A DNA stretch of 64,000 nucleotides from Prochlorococcus sp. AG-355-P07. GTDB lineage: Bacteria > Cyanobacteriota > Cyanobacteriia > PCC-6307 > Cyanobiaceae. Numbering within the stretch: position 1 is the first letter of the stretch; the number at the start of each line of letters is the position of its first letter. The translations under genes were made by a program, and so were the position numbers. The DNA is taken from positions 62,001-126,000 of the forward strand of contig QCEN01000003.1 in assembly GCA_003280575.1 (NCBI GenBank). Direction: 5' to 3'. This document shows, one piece after another, positions 31,826 to 42,616 of this stretch. The notes under the pieces were generated by a model, which searched no databases, was not told the origin of the DNA, and was given only the letters and a program-made list of their open reading frames with translations.

Positions 31826-32398
31826 ATGCCACCACGCCCACGCTTTGACCGCCGCGCTCCAGTTAGAGAGCTCCCAAATATTAATGAAAGAATAAAATAT
31901 CCTCAATTAAGAGTTGTTGATTCAGATGGAAAACAATTAGGTGTCTTAGATAGATTAAAAGCTTTAGAAATAGCCTCTCAAAGAGAACTCGATTTAGTTT
32001 TGGTAAGCGAAAAAGCAAACCCTCCTGTTTGTAGAATTATGGACTATGGAAAATATAAATTTGAACAGGAAAAAAAGGCAAAAGAAGCAAGAAAAAAATC
32101 TCATCAAACAGAAGTTAAAGAAGTAAAAATGAGGTATAAAATTGACAAGCATGATTATGACGTACGAATAGGTCAAGCAACTAAATTTTTAAAAGCAGGA
32201 GATAAAGTAAAATGTACGGTAATTTTTAGAGGCAGAGAAATTCAACATTCTAATTTAGCAGAAACACTCCTTTTAAAGATGGCTGATGATTTAGAAGAGC
32301 AATCAGAAGTACAACAAAAACCAAAAAGAGAAGGGAGAAACATGATAATGTTTTTAAGTCCTAGAAAAACTCCTCTTGTTAAAAAAGAGCCATCATAA
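31826..32398 (+). CDS. infC: Translation initiation factor IF-3
   Basis: Keeps ribosomal subunits apart and checks the initiator tRNA and start codon. The 190 residues carry the N-domain ([35 protein letters not shown]), a lysine-rich linker, and the C-domain ([26 protein letters not shown]). The ATG start gives [10 protein letters not shown]. The gene is not next to rpmI-rplT, which lie near 62 kb here, unlike the infC-rpmI-rplT arrangement of many bacteria. Confidence 0.96.
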   Translation: MPPRPRFDRRAPVRELPNINERIKYPQLRVVDSDGKQLGVLDRLKALEIASQRELDLVLVSEKANPPVCRIMDYGKYKFEQEKKAKEARKKSHQTEVKEVKMRYKIDKHDYDVRIGQATKFLKAGDKVKCTVIFRGREIQHSNLAETLLLKMADDLEEQSEVQQKPKREGRNMIMFLSPRKTPLVKKEPS

Positions 32399-32476
32399 GA
32401 TATTATTATGGAAAAGATATGACAAATGTTAAAGTGTCACTATGAGTAAAAATTAATTTATCAGGATTTTTCTAAA

Positions 32477-33463
32477 GTGAGATTCCATATTCAACAAGAA
32501 AGTGATATTCCAGCATCGACACAATTATACAATCAAATTTGCTTTGCAATAGCCGCAAGACATTATCCTCCAGGTCACAGACTTCCCAGCACCAGGCAAC
32601 TTGCAATGCAGACTGGACTTCATAGAAACACTATAAGTAAAGTTTACAGACAACTTGAAATGGACGGAGTAGTTGAAGCTATGGCTGGGTCAGGTATTTA
32701 TGTGAGGGATAATCTTACTAAAAGAGACTTTAAAAAATCAATTTACTCAAAAAACAATATAAAAAAGCTACCTGACCAAGAAGCAAAGAAGGCAATTGAT
32801 AACTTATTAAATCTTGGCTGCACCTTACAGGAAACAAGAGAAATTTTAACTAATGAAATTGATTGGCGTATTAAATGCGGAGCGAGAATTATAGTGAGCA
32901 CTCCTAGAGAAGACATAGGGGCTTCTATGCTTATAGCAGAAGAACTTTCTCCAAAAATTGATGTGCCAGTGGAAGTTGTTCCTATGGAAGAATTAGAAAA
33001 AGTTTTGAGTAATTCAAATAATGGTACTATTGTCACAAGCAGGTATTTTTTGCAGCCTCTAGAGAAAGTTGCCAAACAGCATGGAATTCGTGCTATTGCA
33101 GTTGACTTAAGCGACTTTCAAAAAGAATTGAAAATTCTAAAAGAATTAAGTGCTGGCAGTTGTGTAGGCATTGTTAGTATAAGTCCTGGTTTATTAAGGG
33201 CAGCAGAGGTTATCATACACAGCATGCGAGGGAGTGATTTAATGCTAATGACCGCAATCTCTGATAATAACAGTAGATTACTATCACTTTTAAAGACTTC
33301 AAACCACATAGTGTGCGATTGGCCTAGTTTATCAGTTGTTGAAAACACATTATTAAAAAATCGTTCTCAGTTTATAAGATTACCTCAAATAATTTGTGCT
33401 AAAAATTACTTGAGTATTGAAACTATAAATCAATTAAAAAAAGAAATCGGAGTTATTAATTAA
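32477..33463 (+). CDS. GntR-type regulator with an unusual C-terminal domain
   Basis: Residues 1-75 form a GntR winged helix: QLYNQICFAIAARHYPPGHRLPSTRQLA, then TGLHRNTISKVYRQL and MAGSGIYVRD. The remaining 250 residues are not the PLP-aminotransferase (MocR), FadR or UTRA domains I would expect. They alternate beta strands and helices (RIIVSTPRED, VPVEVVPMEEL, IRAIAVDLSDF, CVGIVSISPGLL), as in a periplasmic-binding-like or Rossmann-type sensor. The effector is unknown. Start codon GTG at 32477. cysE follows 8 bases downstream, so the two are likely one transcript and sulfur or serine control is possible. Confidence 0.88.
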   Translation: MRFHIQQESDIPASTQLYNQICFAIAARHYPPGHRLPSTRQLAMQTGLHRNTISKVYRQLEMDGVVEAMAGSGIYVRDNLTKRDFKKSIYSKNNIKKLPDQEAKKAIDNLLNLGCTLQETREILTNEIDWRIKCGARIIVSTPREDIGASMLIAEELSPKIDVPVEVVPMEELEKVLSNSNNGTIVTSRYFLQPLEKVAKQHGIRAIAVDLSDFQKELKILKELSAGSCVGIVSISPGLLRAAEVIIHSMRGSDLMLMTAISDNNSRLLSLLKTSNHIVCDWPSLSVVENTLLKNRSQFIRLPQIICAKNYLSIETINQLKKEIGVIN

Positions 33464-33471
33464 CAATCATT

Positions 33472-34206
33472 ATGTTGAGAACCTTTAAATCAGATATTGA
33501 TATTATCAAAGAGAGAGATCCTGCGGCTAGAGGCATATTAGAGATTTTTCTTTGCTATCCTGGCTTTCAATCGATAGTTATTCACAGATTTACTCATAAA
33601 TTATGGCAACTAAAAATTCCTTTAATCCCCCGATTATTAAGTCATCTTAATAGGCTAATCACAGGAATTGAAATCCATCCTGGTGCCAAAATAGGTAAAC
33701 GCGTTTTCATTGATCATGGAATGGGAGTTGTAATAGGTGAAACAGCCGAGATAGGAAATAATTGTTTACTTTATCAGGGAGTGACATTAGGAGGTACTGG
33801 CAAAAGTCATGGGAAAAGGCATCCAACCTTAATGGAAAATGTTGTCGTTGGAGCTGGTGCAAAAGTCCTTGGATCAATCATAGTAGGCTCTAATACCCGC
33901 ATTGGCGCTGGTTCAGTAGTTGTTCGTAATGTCGAAGGAAATAGTACAGTAGTTGGTGTTCCTGGCAGAGTAGTGCATCAAAGTGGTGTCAAAGTTAATC
34001 CTCTAGCTCACTCTGCATTACCAGATGCAGAAGCTAATGTGATAAAAAATTTAATGGATAGAATTGATTTACTTGAAAACGAACTTCTTAAATTACAGAA
34101 AACTCTACAATGTCTTGCCAATTCAGAATCTATTGATATTTCTAAACTTGGAGATGCTCAAAATCTTAAAGACAAAGAAATAATAGAATATCTCGGAAAT
34201 GATTAG
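33472..34206 (+). CDS. cysE: Serine O-acetyltransferase
   Basis: Makes O-acetylserine from serine and acetyl-CoA, the carbon skeleton for cysteine. The 244 residues have the SATase N-terminal helices (ERDPAARGILEIFLCYPGF) and the left-handed beta-helix with GIEIHPGAKIGKRVFIDHG, GVVIGETAEIG and YQGVTLGGTGK. The C-terminus is longer than in the usual enzyme, with a predicted coiled stretch (LMDRIDLLENELLKLQKTL). It lies 8 bases after the GntR-type regulator and ends 3 bases before secA on the other strand. Confidence 0.96.
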   Translation: MLRTFKSDIDIIKERDPAARGILEIFLCYPGFQSIVIHRFTHKLWQLKIPLIPRLLSHLNRLITGIEIHPGAKIGKRVFIDHGMGVVIGETAEIGNNCLLYQGVTLGGTGKSHGKRHPTLMENVVVGAGAKVLGSIIVGSNTRIGAGSVVVRNVEGNSTVVGVPGRVVHQSGVKVNPLAHSALPDAEANVIKNLMDRIDLLENELLKLQKTLQCLANSESIDISKLGDAQNLKDKEIIEYLGND

Positions 34207-34209
34207 AGT

Positions 34210-37041
34210 TTAATTTGTATCATCTGCATCAGTTTTAGGTTGAAACATAAACATTGAATAAATAACATTACGTCTCATGTTAGTCATCATTTCGAGAAAC
34301 ATGTCATATCCTTCATTTTTATACTCGATTAAGGGATCTTTTTGGCCATAACCTCTCAACCCGACAGATTCCCTCAAGGAATCCATAGACTGAAGATGTT
34401 CTCGCCATAAATTATCGATTTGCTGCAAAATGAAAAACCTTTCAGCTTCTCTCATTAATCCTGGACGAATCTTTTCTATTTGTGATTCCTTTAAATCATA
34501 TGCAATTCGCAACTGCTCTTGAAGATAGTTTTTTAATTCTTCTATTGAAAGTAAATTAATATCATCAGATTTAAGATCATCTAATAAATATATAAATTCT
34601 TTGACTTTAGAAATTAATTGATCAATATTCCATTCTTCAGGAGGAAGATCAGGATTAATATAAGCATCTACAATTTCACCCATTGTTCTTTCTCCATATC
34701 CTATTACCTGTTTCTTTAAATCAATCCCTTTCAATACTCTTAATCTTTCGCCATAAACTGCTTTTCTTTGATTATTCATTACCTCGTCGTATTCAAAGAC
34801 TTGTTTTCTAATATCATAATAGTAAGTTTCAACTTTCTTTTGAGCACTTTCAAGGGACCTAGTAAGCATTCCTGACTCAATAGGCATATCTTCATCAACC
34901 CTAAACGCATTCATTAGATTTGCTACTCTATCACCTCCAAAAATCCTTAATAAATTATCTTCTAACGATAAAAAGAATCTTGTACTTCCAAGATCACCCT
35001 GTCTTCCTGCTCTTCCTCTAAGTTGATTATCTACTCTTCTTGATTCATGTCTCTCAGTACCAATAACATGTAAACCACCAGCTTCTCTTACTTTTTTTTC
35101 TTCATGAATTAATACTTTTTCATATTCTTTTTTTACATCAGACAAAGATTCTCTCAAAAGCTTTATCAAGTTATCATCAGTTGGTGCTTTTTCTGCAGCT
35201 GTAGCTATCCTGTCATCGAGCTCTAAGACAGAAAGTTGTCTATCTCCCCAATTTCTAACAAGTTCATCAGATAAAAGAGAGAGTTTCTTATCAATTTCTT
35301 CATCAAGCTTGCAAGGGAAAAGACTATTTGAAGAATTTAAAGTAATCTTTTTCGAATTTGAACCAGTTTTTTTAGAAAAACCGCCCTTAGATTTTGAATT
35401 TCTTTGTTTAGGGATTGGTGGCTTATGCTCATCATCAGGCTTTACTAACAAGGGAATTAAAATTTCTTTTAATTTAAGCCTTGCCATATAGTCACTGTTA
35501 CCTCCAAGAATTATATCTGTCCCCCTTCCAGCCATATTTGTAGCAATAGTAACAGCACCTGCTCTTCCTGCCTGTGCAACAATTTCTGCCTCACGTTCAA
35601 CGTTCTCTGGCTTTGCATTTAACAAATTATGCGGGATTTTTTCTTCATATAAAAGTGAACTTAATAATTCACTTTTTTCAACACTTGTTGTACCAACTAA
35701 TATGGGTCTACCATCTCTATGAATTTGAGCAGTTTCTTTAGCAACTGCTCTCCATTTACCAATCTCTGTCTTAAATACTTGATCAGACCAATCTTGTCTC
35801 TTTCTTAATTGGTTTGTTGGTATAACTACTGATTCTAATTTATAAGTTTTTTCAAATTCAACTTCCTCAGTTTTTGCAGTTCCTGTCATTCCTGCTAAAC
35901 CTGGATATAAAAGGAAAAAATTCTGATAAGTTATGGATGCTAATGTTTGAGTCTCAGGCTGAATTTTAAGATTCTCTTTTGCTTCTATTGCCTGGTGTTG
36001 TCCATCACTCCAACGCCTTCCTGGCATAACTCTACCAGTAAATTCATCCACTATAACGGCCTCATCGTTTTTAATAATATAATTGACATCTTTTATAAAT
36101 AATTCCTTGGCTTTTAAAGAGTTAGTTATGTAGTGCGCCCATGGATCTTTAGGATTATATAGATCATTAACTCCCAAATACTCTTCGCATTTTGCAAAAC
36201 CTTGATCAGTTAATATGCAACTTCTCTGCTTTTCATCAACTTCATAATCCCCCTCTGGATCAATACCATCTTTACTTAATTCTTTTGCCTTTACTAATAT
36301 CAGAGATAATTCTGCAGCTTTTTGATATTTTTCTTGCGGTCTTTCAACTTGGCCGGAAATGATTAGAGGCGTTCTTGCTTCGTCAATTAAAATTGAATCA
36401 ACTTCATCAATTACGCAGTAATTGAATTGTCTTTGAACTACCTCATTAATATCAGTAGACATATTATCTCTTAAATAATCAAATCCCAATTCGGAATTTG
36501 TGGCATAAGTTATATCACAATCATAATTTTTCTTTCTCTCAACTGGATTCATATCTTGCTGAATTAAACCAACGGATAAACCTAAAAAACGATGAACTTG
36601 TCCCATCCACTCTGCATCTCTTCTAGCTAAATAATCATTTACTGTAACAACATGAACACCTTTTCCAGTAAGAGCATTTAAATAACAAGGTAATGTTGCA
36701 ACAAGAGTTTTTCCCTCTCCAGTCTTCATCTCTGCAATTTGACATTCATGTAAAACCATCCCGCCTATTAACTGGACATCAAAATGTCTCATGCCAAGAA
36801 CACGTTTACTTGCTTCCCTTACTATTGCAAAGGCCTTAGGAAGAGATTCTTCTAAGAGTTCTTTTTGTTTTTTAAAATTTAGTTCTGATGAAATCTTTGA
36901 TTTAAGATTTTGAGTTTGTGTTCTAAGCTCATCATCATTCAATTGAGAAATTTCTTCTTCCAAAAAATTTATCTCTTCCACTATTGGTTGATAGCGCTTT
37001 AACTTTCGTGTATTCGGATCTCCCAACAAAAGTTTTAGCAT
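34210..37041 (-). CDS. secA: Preprotein translocase ATPase SecA
   Basis: Motor of the Sec translocon at plasma and thylakoid membranes. The 943 residues show Walker [10 protein letters not shown] (near 105-113), [29 protein letters not shown] (501-510), and [20 protein letters not shown]. Between about 515 and 650 there is a long insertion in nucleotide domain 2, with a basic low-complexity part ([21 protein letters not shown]), much longer than in E. coli; cyanobacterial SecA proteins are known to carry such an insert. The C-terminus lacks the CxCxSG zinc finger that binds SecB. Strong call. Confidence 0.98.
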   Translation of the reverse strand: MLKLLLGDPNTRKLKRYQPIVEEINFLEEEISQLNDDELRTQTQNLKSKISSELNFKKQKELLEESLPKAFAIVREASKRVLGMRHFDVQLIGGMVLHECQIAEMKTGEGKTLVATLPCYLNALTGKGVHVVTVNDYLARRDAEWMGQVHRFLGLSVGLIQQDMNPVERKKNYDCDITYATNSELGFDYLRDNMSTDINEVVQRQFNYCVIDEVDSILIDEARTPLIISGQVERPQEKYQKAAELSLILVKAKELSKDGIDPEGDYEVDEKQRSCILTDQGFAKCEEYLGVNDLYNPKDPWAHYITNSLKAKELFIKDVNYIIKNDEAVIVDEFTGRVMPGRRWSDGQHQAIEAKENLKIQPETQTLASITYQNFFLLYPGLAGMTGTAKTEEVEFEKTYKLESVVIPTNQLRKRQDWSDQVFKTEIGKWRAVAKETAQIHRDGRPILVGTTSVEKSELLSSLLYEEKIPHNLLNAKPENVEREAEIVAQAGRAGAVTIATNMAGRGTDIILGGNSDYMARLKLKEILIPLLVKPDDEHKPPIPKQRNSKSKGGFSKKTGSNSKKITLNSSNSLFPCKLDEEIDKKLSLLSDELVRNWGDRQLSVLELDDRIATAAEKAPTDDNLIKLLRESLSDVKKEYEKVLIHEEKKVREAGGLHVIGTERHESRRVDNQLRGRAGRQGDLGSTRFFLSLEDNLLRIFGGDRVANLMNAFRVDEDMPIESGMLTRSLESAQKKVETYYYDIRKQVFEYDEVMNNQRKAVYGERLRVLKGIDLKKQVIGYGERTMGEIVDAYINPDLPPEEWNIDQLISKVKEFIYLLDDLKSDDINLLSIEELKNYLQEQLRIAYDLKESQIEKIRPGLMREAERFFILQQIDNLWREHLQSMDSLRESVGLRGYGQKDPLIEYKNEGYDMFLEMMTNMRRNVIYSMFMFQPKTDADDTN

Positions 37042-37214
37042 AAGTAAAAGTCCTTAAAAAATTAATCCTATTACAAACATTATAAATTAGTGCGTTACAA
37101 CAGAATGAAGAAAACTATTATCTCTTTATTTTATAGAAACTATAGATTAAGGTATTTAGATTGAGGTCAAAAAAATAATCTAACTGACATCACTTTTCAA
37201 AATTTTTTTTATAA

Positions 37215-37670
37215 ATGAAAGAAATATCTCTTATCAAACATACTAAAGGAGCTTTTGGGTTAAGGATTTTTGGATTAGGTCCTAATCTTAAACCGACACA
37301 TGGACTAATTAAGTTACAAAAACTTTTAGACACCAATGCTTTCTGGGCAAAAAATAGAACAATTAATGACTTGAAAAAATCTCTTGCTAATAGTGATGTC
37401 GTCATAAGTCTTTGGGTTGGTGAAGAAATAGTTGGTTTTGGTAGAGCTTTAACCGATGGGATTTACCGCGGGGTACTCTGGGATATAGTTATAGATCAAA
37501 ATCACCAAGGTAAAGGTTTTGGTACATTAATTGTAAAAAATCTTTTATCCTCAAAAAAAATTAAAAATACAAAAAAATTATATTTAATGACGACAAATAA
37601 AAAAATGTTTTATTCCCAATTTGATTTTAAAGAAGTTACTTCTCAAAACTTGTTAATTCGTGAAATATGA
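37215..37670 (+). CDS. GNAT-family N-acetyltransferase
   Basis: A 151-residue single-domain acetyltransferase. The acetyl-CoA loop is IDQNHQGKGFGTLIV (about 95-109, QxxGxG), preceded by GFGRALTDG and RGVLWDIVI strands and followed by YSQFDFKEV. It resembles the short GNAT proteins of cyanobacteria and plastids (Ycf52/NSI type), but the acceptor is unknown. It is divergent from secA across 173 AT-rich bases in which I see no RNA gene, and convergent with the NTF2-like gene. Confidence 0.88.
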   Translation: MKEISLIKHTKGAFGLRIFGLGPNLKPTHGLIKLQKLLDTNAFWAKNRTINDLKKSLANSDVVISLWVGEEIVGFGRALTDGIYRGVLWDIVIDQNHQGKGFGTLIVKNLLSSKKIKNTKKLYLMTTNKKMFYSQFDFKEVTSQNLLIREI

Positions 37671-37688
37671 AGTTTTATGGAAAGTAGA

Positions 37689-38120
37689 TCAAGAAACAAA
37701 TTTACTATAAAGCCATCTTATAAAAGGTCCTAAAAGAGGAACTGGTCCAAAAGTTGGGCCGCAAAAATCAAAGTAATCTCTGTGCTCTTTTATTAATCCA
37801 TTTTTACCAAATAATAAACGCGTAGTTCCAGGATAAATAAATTCTTTGCCCATAATTTTTAAACCCATCGTCCATTCAACAAATCCACAATCCCCAGTTA
37901 TGGAAATTGCATGAGTTTCTAAAAAAACATCATCACATCTTTTAACTAGTTTTTCTTGAGCTTTCACATAAGAATCCAAGCCCTTTGTTTCCTGAGTTGG
38001 GTCTGTAAAAATAACATTCTCATTATAAAATTCAGCCCACTTTTGTTTTGTTGGTGCATCTGTTCCATAAGGTTTAGTAAATAATCCCTTTAAATCCTCA
38101 ATAGAAATTACTCTTGTCAT
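37689..38120 (-). CDS. NTF2/SnoaL-like domain protein
   Basis: A 143-residue protein with the cone-shaped NTF2-like fold pattern: helix with KQKWAEFYNENVIFTDPT, then GLDSYVKAQEKL, EWTMGLKIMGKEF, and GLIKEHRDYFDF. Family members range from isomerases to simple binding proteins; the protein could bind a hydrophobic small molecule, but no catalytic set is clear. The C-terminus (PLLGPFIRWLYSKF) is hydrophobic. Function unknown. Confidence 0.82.
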   Translation of the reverse strand: MTRVISIEDLKGLFTKPYGTDAPTKQKWAEFYNENVIFTDPTQETKGLDSYVKAQEKLVKRCDDVFLETHAISITGDCGFVEWTMGLKIMGKEFIYPGTTRLLFGKNGLIKEHRDYFDFCGPTFGPVPLLGPFIRWLYSKFVS

Positions 38121-38165
38121 TACGAAGTTATTGTTGAAATTATTCTAAAAGATACAAACATTAAA

Positions 38166-38237
38166 AGCGGATGAAGAGATTCGAACTCTCGACATTCTCC
38201 TTGGCAAGGAGATGCTCTACCACTGAGCTACATCCGC
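38166..38237 (-). tRNA. trnG: tRNA-Gly (anticodon GCC)
   Basis: On the minus strand: acceptor stem GCGGATG/CATCCGC with discriminator U, D-arm GCTC/GAGC, anticodon stem CTCCT/AGGAG with loop TGCCA centred on anticodon GCC (loop TTGCCAA), and T-arm GAGAG-TTCGAAT-CTCTT. All four arms pair. CCA is not encoded. It sits between the NTF2-like gene and ribH, all on the minus strand. Confidence 0.96.
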
Positions 38238-38299
38238 ATAACTTTTTTATTTTATCTCAAAGAAGGGATCAATGATAAAAATAACTAAAATTTTTTCAA

Positions 38300-38776
38300 T
38301 TAATTTAAATTTTTAATTAAGGATCCCATTTCAATTGCTTGTAAAGCATAATTCCAACCAAGATTATTTTTAATCCCTGCTCTTTCTAAAGCCTGCTGCA
38401 TAGTATCAGTAGTCAAAACTCCAAAAATAATTGGAACATTATTTTCATTTGAAACTTGCGAAATACCCTTGCTCGCCTCAGATATTACTACATCATAGTG
38501 GGAAGTTTCACCACGGATCACAGCCCCAAGAGCAATTACAACGTCATAACTCTTTTTTTTCATGAGGGTTTTAGCTGCAATTGGTAATTCGAACGAACCT
38601 GGAACCCAAACTATATCTACTTGATTGCTTAATTCAGAAGTATCCAAACCATTTCTTTTTAAACAGTCAAGACAACCAGATAGAATTTTATTTGTAATTA
38701 AATCGTTAAATCTTGCTATTACAATCCCAACTTTTAAAGTAGAGGCAGTAGTAAAAGAACCTTCAAAAATAGCCAT
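38300..38776 (-). CDS. ribH: 6,7-dimethyl-8-ribityllumazine synthase
   Basis: Penultimate riboflavin enzyme, forming the lumazine from butanone phosphate and a pyrimidine; assembles as hollow shells. The 158 residues show [28 protein letters not shown] with the catalytic His, and [16 protein letters not shown]. Length is typical. psbZ lies 48 bases upstream on the same strand; a shared transcript is possible. Confidence 0.97.
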   Translation of the reverse strand: MAIFEGSFTTASTLKVGIVIARFNDLITNKILSGCLDCLKRNGLDTSELSNQVDIVWVPGSFELPIAAKTLMKKKSYDVVIALGAVIRGETSHYDVVISEASKGISQVSNENNVPIIFGVLTTDTMQQALERAGIKNNLGWNYALQAIEMGSLIKNLN

Positions 38777-38824
38777 TAAATTTACTTAGGTATATTAATA
38801 GACTCTCACGAAAAGGTATTAAGT

Positions 38825-39022
38825 TCAAACTAATGAAGAAACTATCCCCGTAACAAAAACCAAAACAACCCAAACAGCAGCAATAGAATAAATTTTTCTC
38901 CTACTTTCTCGCTGTCCTTCCTCAGTAGAAGGTTGAGTCACATATAAAACGGGTACTCCAACTACCGCAATTAAAGAAGCAAATAATAGAGCATTTACGA
39001 AGAAAAAGTTAACAGCCTGCAT
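38825..39022 (-). CDS. psbZ: Photosystem II protein PsbZ
   Basis: Small two-helix photosystem II subunit (Ycf9) that stabilises the complex and its antenna contact. The 65-residue sequence has membrane segments at about 5-27 and 43-64 joined by a hydrophilic loop (VTQPSTEEGQRESRRK). The pattern VGVPVLYV and WVVLVFVTGIVSSLV matches PsbZ. It is divergent from mutS across 140 AT-rich bases. Confidence 0.92.
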   Translation of the reverse strand: MQAVNFFFVNALLFASLIAVVGVPVLYVTQPSTEEGQRESRRKIYSIAAVWVVLVFVTGIVSSLV

Positions 39023-39162
39023 AATTCAGTCTTAGGTTTCAAATATTATAGATACTATAATCTCATGGAAATGATAATTTTTAGAGAAAATTTACATACT
39101 TTAGTCACTTTAAATGCAAAAAAAAAAATCCTACCTAATATCTATTTAGAAATTAAAAAAGT

Positions 39163-41904
39163 ATGCAAGAAGATACGATAATTCAAAAGAATTTATTTGC
39201 GATTGGTAATGATAATAATGAACAAAAAGAAATAACAAAAATTCCAGAAAATTTATCTTTGGAAGATTTAAAAAAAGAATCGCAAAAAAGACCCAGGCAA
39301 AGAAAAAATTCAACTAATTTAATAAATAAATTCAAGACTGATTTAATTTCAAATAACAAAAATGTTTGCATCAATGAAGAATCTTATAGCTATAAAACAG
39401 TTTCAAAACTGAAATTAACTCCTGTAATGAAGCATTATGTAACTCTTAAAGAAGAAAATAAAGATAGGTTATTACTTTATAGATTAGGAGATTTTTTTGA
39501 ATGTTTTTTTGAGGACGCAGTATTAATATCTAACCTTTTAGAAATAACGCTTACCAGTAAAGATGCTGGCAAAGAGATTGGTAAGATCCCTATGGCAGGG
39601 GTTCCCCATCATGCAATGGAGAGATACTGTGCTGATTTAATTAAAAAAAATTATTCTGTGGTTATATGCGATCAATTAGAAAAAAGTTCTGGAAATTATG
39701 GGACTCCAATTAAAAGAGGAATAACAAGAATCATTACTCCTGGAACCGTAATTGAAGAGGGGATGTTGATAGCAAAGAAAAATAATTGGATTACTGCTAT
39801 TTACTTATCAGAAGAAAACTCAGAAGAATCTTATGAATGGGGTATATCAAAAGCTGATGTAAGTACGGGAGAATTAATAACTTTAGAAGGCCAATCTCTG
39901 TCAAAACTATTTGATGAAATTATTAAATTAGATTCTTCAGAAATCATTGTAGGAAGCAATGCAGTAAGAAATTTATTAATTAAAGGAAATAGTCAAATTA
40001 CATATACAGTTTCTCAAGAGACTAATTTTGGAATTAATGAAGCAAATTATCTAATAAAAAATTATTTCCAAATTGCAAACCTAGAGGGAATAGGACTTAA
40101 AAATTTAAACAATGCAACTAGATCACTTGGAGGTTTATTAAATTATTTAGAAAAAATTAATCCTTCAAATTTAGATAAAGATTCTTCTTTAAAAATCTCA
40201 TTAGACTTTCCACAAATCCAATATGGTCACAACAAATTAATTATTGATTATCAAACTCAAAAAAACTTAGAAATCAAAAATACACAACGAGAAAATAATT
40301 ATGTAGGTTCATTACTATGGAGTATTGATAGAACTTATACTTGCATGGGTGCAAGGTGTTTAAGAAGGTGGATAGATTCACCGCTATTAAACGTTAATGA
40401 AATTTATAAAAGACAAAATATAATAACTAACTTTCTTGAATCTAAAAAATTACGTACAGATACCCAAAATTTACTTAGAGCAATGGGGGATCTAGAAAGG
40501 CTTGCAGGTAGAGCCTGTGCAGGACATGCAAGTCCCAGAGACTTAATTGCAATAGCTGAAGGTTTAAAAAAATTACCTAGACTAAAATCCATAATTGAAT
40601 TATTTAAATATGATCTCCCAGATTGGACTGATCAATTAAAAAATATTGATGAAGGACTATTAGAATTAGCTGATACTATAAGTTTTAAACTAGTAGAAAA
40701 TCCTCCTCTAAATATTAGTGAAGGAGGCATGATCCACGATGGTGTTGACAATATATTGGATGGTTTACGCAATTTAATGGATGATTACTCTGAGTGGCTA
40801 AATAAAGAGGAATTAAAGGAAAGGAAAATTAGCAAAATTTCAAACCTAAAAATTCAATTTCATAAAAATTTTGGTTATTACATTTCTATTAACAAGTCAA
40901 AAGTTAATTTAGCTCCACAACATTGGATCAAAAGGCAAACACTTACTAATGAAGAGAGGTATATTACTTCAGAAATTAAAAATAAAGAAAATAAGATTTT
41001 CCAAATAAAAAGTAGAACTTCATCAAAAGAATATGAAATTTTCTGCGAATTAAGAAATATAGTTGCTGAAAAAACAAAACAAATAAGATCAATCGCAAAA
41101 TCCATAGCATCTCTTGATGCACTACTTGGTTTATCAATTACTTCAGTAGAAAACAATTTTATAAAACCTTCATTAATACCAATAAATGATTCAATGACAA
41201 AAAATAGTACAAAAATTATCGCAGGAAGAAATCCAATTGTAGAGCAATTGTTAAGTGATAAAAAGTTTGTACCAAACGATATCTCTTTTGAGGATAATCA
41301 AAAATTAATTATATTAACCGGTCCCAATGCAAGCGGAAAAAGTTGCTTTATAAGACAACTTGGTTTAATACAAATTCTCACACAAATTGGTAGCTTTGTT
41401 CCTGCTGATAATGCTGAAATCAAAATTGCAGATAGGATTTTCACAAGAATTGGGGCTGTTGATGATCAATCATCTGGACAATCAACATTTATGGTAGAAA
41501 TGTCTGAAACTGCATCAATTCTAAATCAGGCAACCTCTAGCTCACTAGTTTTACTTGATGAGATAGGCAGAGGGACATCTACTTTTGATGGACTTTCAAT
41601 AGCCTGGTCAGTAAGTGAATATCTTGCAAAAAAAATTCAATGTAATACTATTTTTGCTACTCACTATCATGAGCTTAATTATTTAAAAAATTCAAATAAG
41701 AATATACAAAATTTTCAAGTTTTAGTAGAACAAAATAACGACCAACTAATTTTTAGCCACAGGATTATTAAAGGGGGCTCAAATAAAAGCTATGGCATAG
41801 AAGCAGCTAAATTAGCAGGAGTTCCAAAAGAAGTTATAGAAAAAGCAAAATCAGTTTTAAATTCTTTAGAAGAGAATAACAAATTAAATTATGATATTAA
41901 ATAG
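39163..41904 (+). CDS. mutS: DNA mismatch repair protein MutS
   Basis: Recognises mismatches and starts repair. The mismatch-contact motif GDFFECF puts the wedge Phe at 111 and Glu at 113, so there is a hydrophilic N-terminal extension of about 75 residues relative to E. coli. The ATPase has Walker A GPNASGKS near residue 720 and Walker [17 protein letters not shown] near 795, and the final His switch THYHEL. The extension begins [12 protein letters not shown], where QKNLF fits a beta-clamp binding motif; the C-terminal end ([12 protein letters not shown]) shows no such motif. Total length 913. Confidence 0.96.
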   Translation: MQEDTIIQKNLFAIGNDNNEQKEITKIPENLSLEDLKKESQKRPRQRKNSTNLINKFKTDLISNNKNVCINEESYSYKTVSKLKLTPVMKHYVTLKEENKDRLLLYRLGDFFECFFEDAVLISNLLEITLTSKDAGKEIGKIPMAGVPHHAMERYCADLIKKNYSVVICDQLEKSSGNYGTPIKRGITRIITPGTVIEEGMLIAKKNNWITAIYLSEENSEESYEWGISKADVSTGELITLEGQSLSKLFDEIIKLDSSEIIVGSNAVRNLLIKGNSQITYTVSQETNFGINEANYLIKNYFQIANLEGIGLKNLNNATRSLGGLLNYLEKINPSNLDKDSSLKISLDFPQIQYGHNKLIIDYQTQKNLEIKNTQRENNYVGSLLWSIDRTYTCMGARCLRRWIDSPLLNVNEIYKRQNIITNFLESKKLRTDTQNLLRAMGDLERLAGRACAGHASPRDLIAIAEGLKKLPRLKSIIELFKYDLPDWTDQLKNIDEGLLELADTISFKLVENPPLNISEGGMIHDGVDNILDGLRNLMDDYSEWLNKEELKERKISKISNLKIQFHKNFGYYISINKSKVNLAPQHWIKRQTLTNEERYITSEIKNKENKIFQIKSRTSSKEYEIFCELRNIVAEKTKQIRSIAKSIASLDALLGLSITSVENNFIKPSLIPINDSMTKNSTKIIAGRNPIVEQLLSDKKFVPNDISFEDNQKLIILTGPNASGKSCFIRQLGLIQILTQIGSFVPADNAEIKIADRIFTRIGAVDDQSSGQSTFMVEMSETASILNQATSSSLVLLDEIGRGTSTFDGLSIAWSVSEYLAKKIQCNTIFATHYHELNYLKNSNKNIQNFQVLVEQNNDQLIFSHRIIKGGSNKSYGIEAAKLAGVPKEVIEKAKSVLNSLEENNKLNYDIK

Positions 41905-41934
41905 ATTTTTGACATTTTATAAAATAAATACTCT

Positions 41935-42558
41935 TTAAATAGTCTCCCTCAATAAGGCGTTAACCGCTGCAGCTGCCATGGCAGCACCTCCTCTAGTTGA
42001 ATTCAAAACAATTCTAGGAAAATCGGTAGAAATTAGTTTGTTTTTGCTTTTCTCTACTTCAATAAATCCAACAGGCATTCCGATAATTAAACTAGGTGAA
42101 TCTTTTGCATTCTCTAAAATATCGATTAAATGAGTTAACGCTGTAGGCGAACTGCCAATAACTACAATAGGCGATTTGCTTCCAGAATTAATAGCGGATA
42201 ACTCCTTCCAACCTTCACTTAAGCCATATGCGGTTTTAGTTAAGTTTGTATGATTATTTTTTCCAAACCACATTCTAGCGGTGAATACTTTATTCCTAGT
42301 GGTATTTTCTGCCATGGTTTTTATTGCTGCTGCAGCCATATCAGTATCAGTCAAAATCGGAGCACCATTTTTAAGTGCCTGAAGCCCTTTTTCGCAAGCA
42401 CCTTCACTAAAATTTATAAGATTTTGAACTGTAAAATCTCCTGAAGTATGGACTAATCTCTCTAACACTTTTTTTTCCAAATAATTGAGATCATTGGCTA
42501 ATAAATGAGATCTTATGAATCTGATGCTTTCCAAAAAAATTGGATGATCTATTACCAT
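41935..42558 (-). CDS. cobH: Precorrin-8X methylmutase
   Basis: Moves the C11 methyl to C12 to form hydrogenobyrinic acid (or the cobalt form, CbiC) in corrin synthesis. The 207 residues contain the catalytic His37 in RLVHTSGDF, the LTDTDMAAAAIK block and a C-terminal SLIIGMPVGFIEVEKSK motif. The family is clear; whether it acts on the cobalt-containing or cobalt-free substrate is not visible. Convergent with mutS, divergent from holA with 58 bases between. Confidence 0.95.
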   Translation of the reverse strand: MVIDHPIFLESIRFIRSHLLANDLNYLEKKVLERLVHTSGDFTVQNLINFSEGACEKGLQALKNGAPILTDTDMAAAAIKTMAENTTRNKVFTARMWFGKNNHTNLTKTAYGLSEGWKELSAINSGSKSPIVVIGSSPTALTHLIDILENAKDSPSLIIGMPVGFIEVEKSKNKLISTDFPRIVLNSTRGGAAMAAAAVNALLRETI

Positions 42559-42616
42559 TAAATTTAATTTGTGTTAGAAGTAATCATAGTTAATATATAG
42601 TTTTTATTGAGCTATT

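Noticed and set aside
37042-37214. The secA-GNAT spacer as a possible small RNA gene
   Set aside because: The 173 bases are AT-rich with no stable hairpin, no terminator and no match to RNAs I know, such as SRP RNA, 6S RNA or tmRNA.
39065-39181. A 38-codon ATG reading frame overlapping the mutS start
   Set aside because: Lysine/isoleucine-rich translation with no motif and no ribosome-binding site; it overlaps mutS in another frame and is what AT-rich spacer DNA gives by chance.
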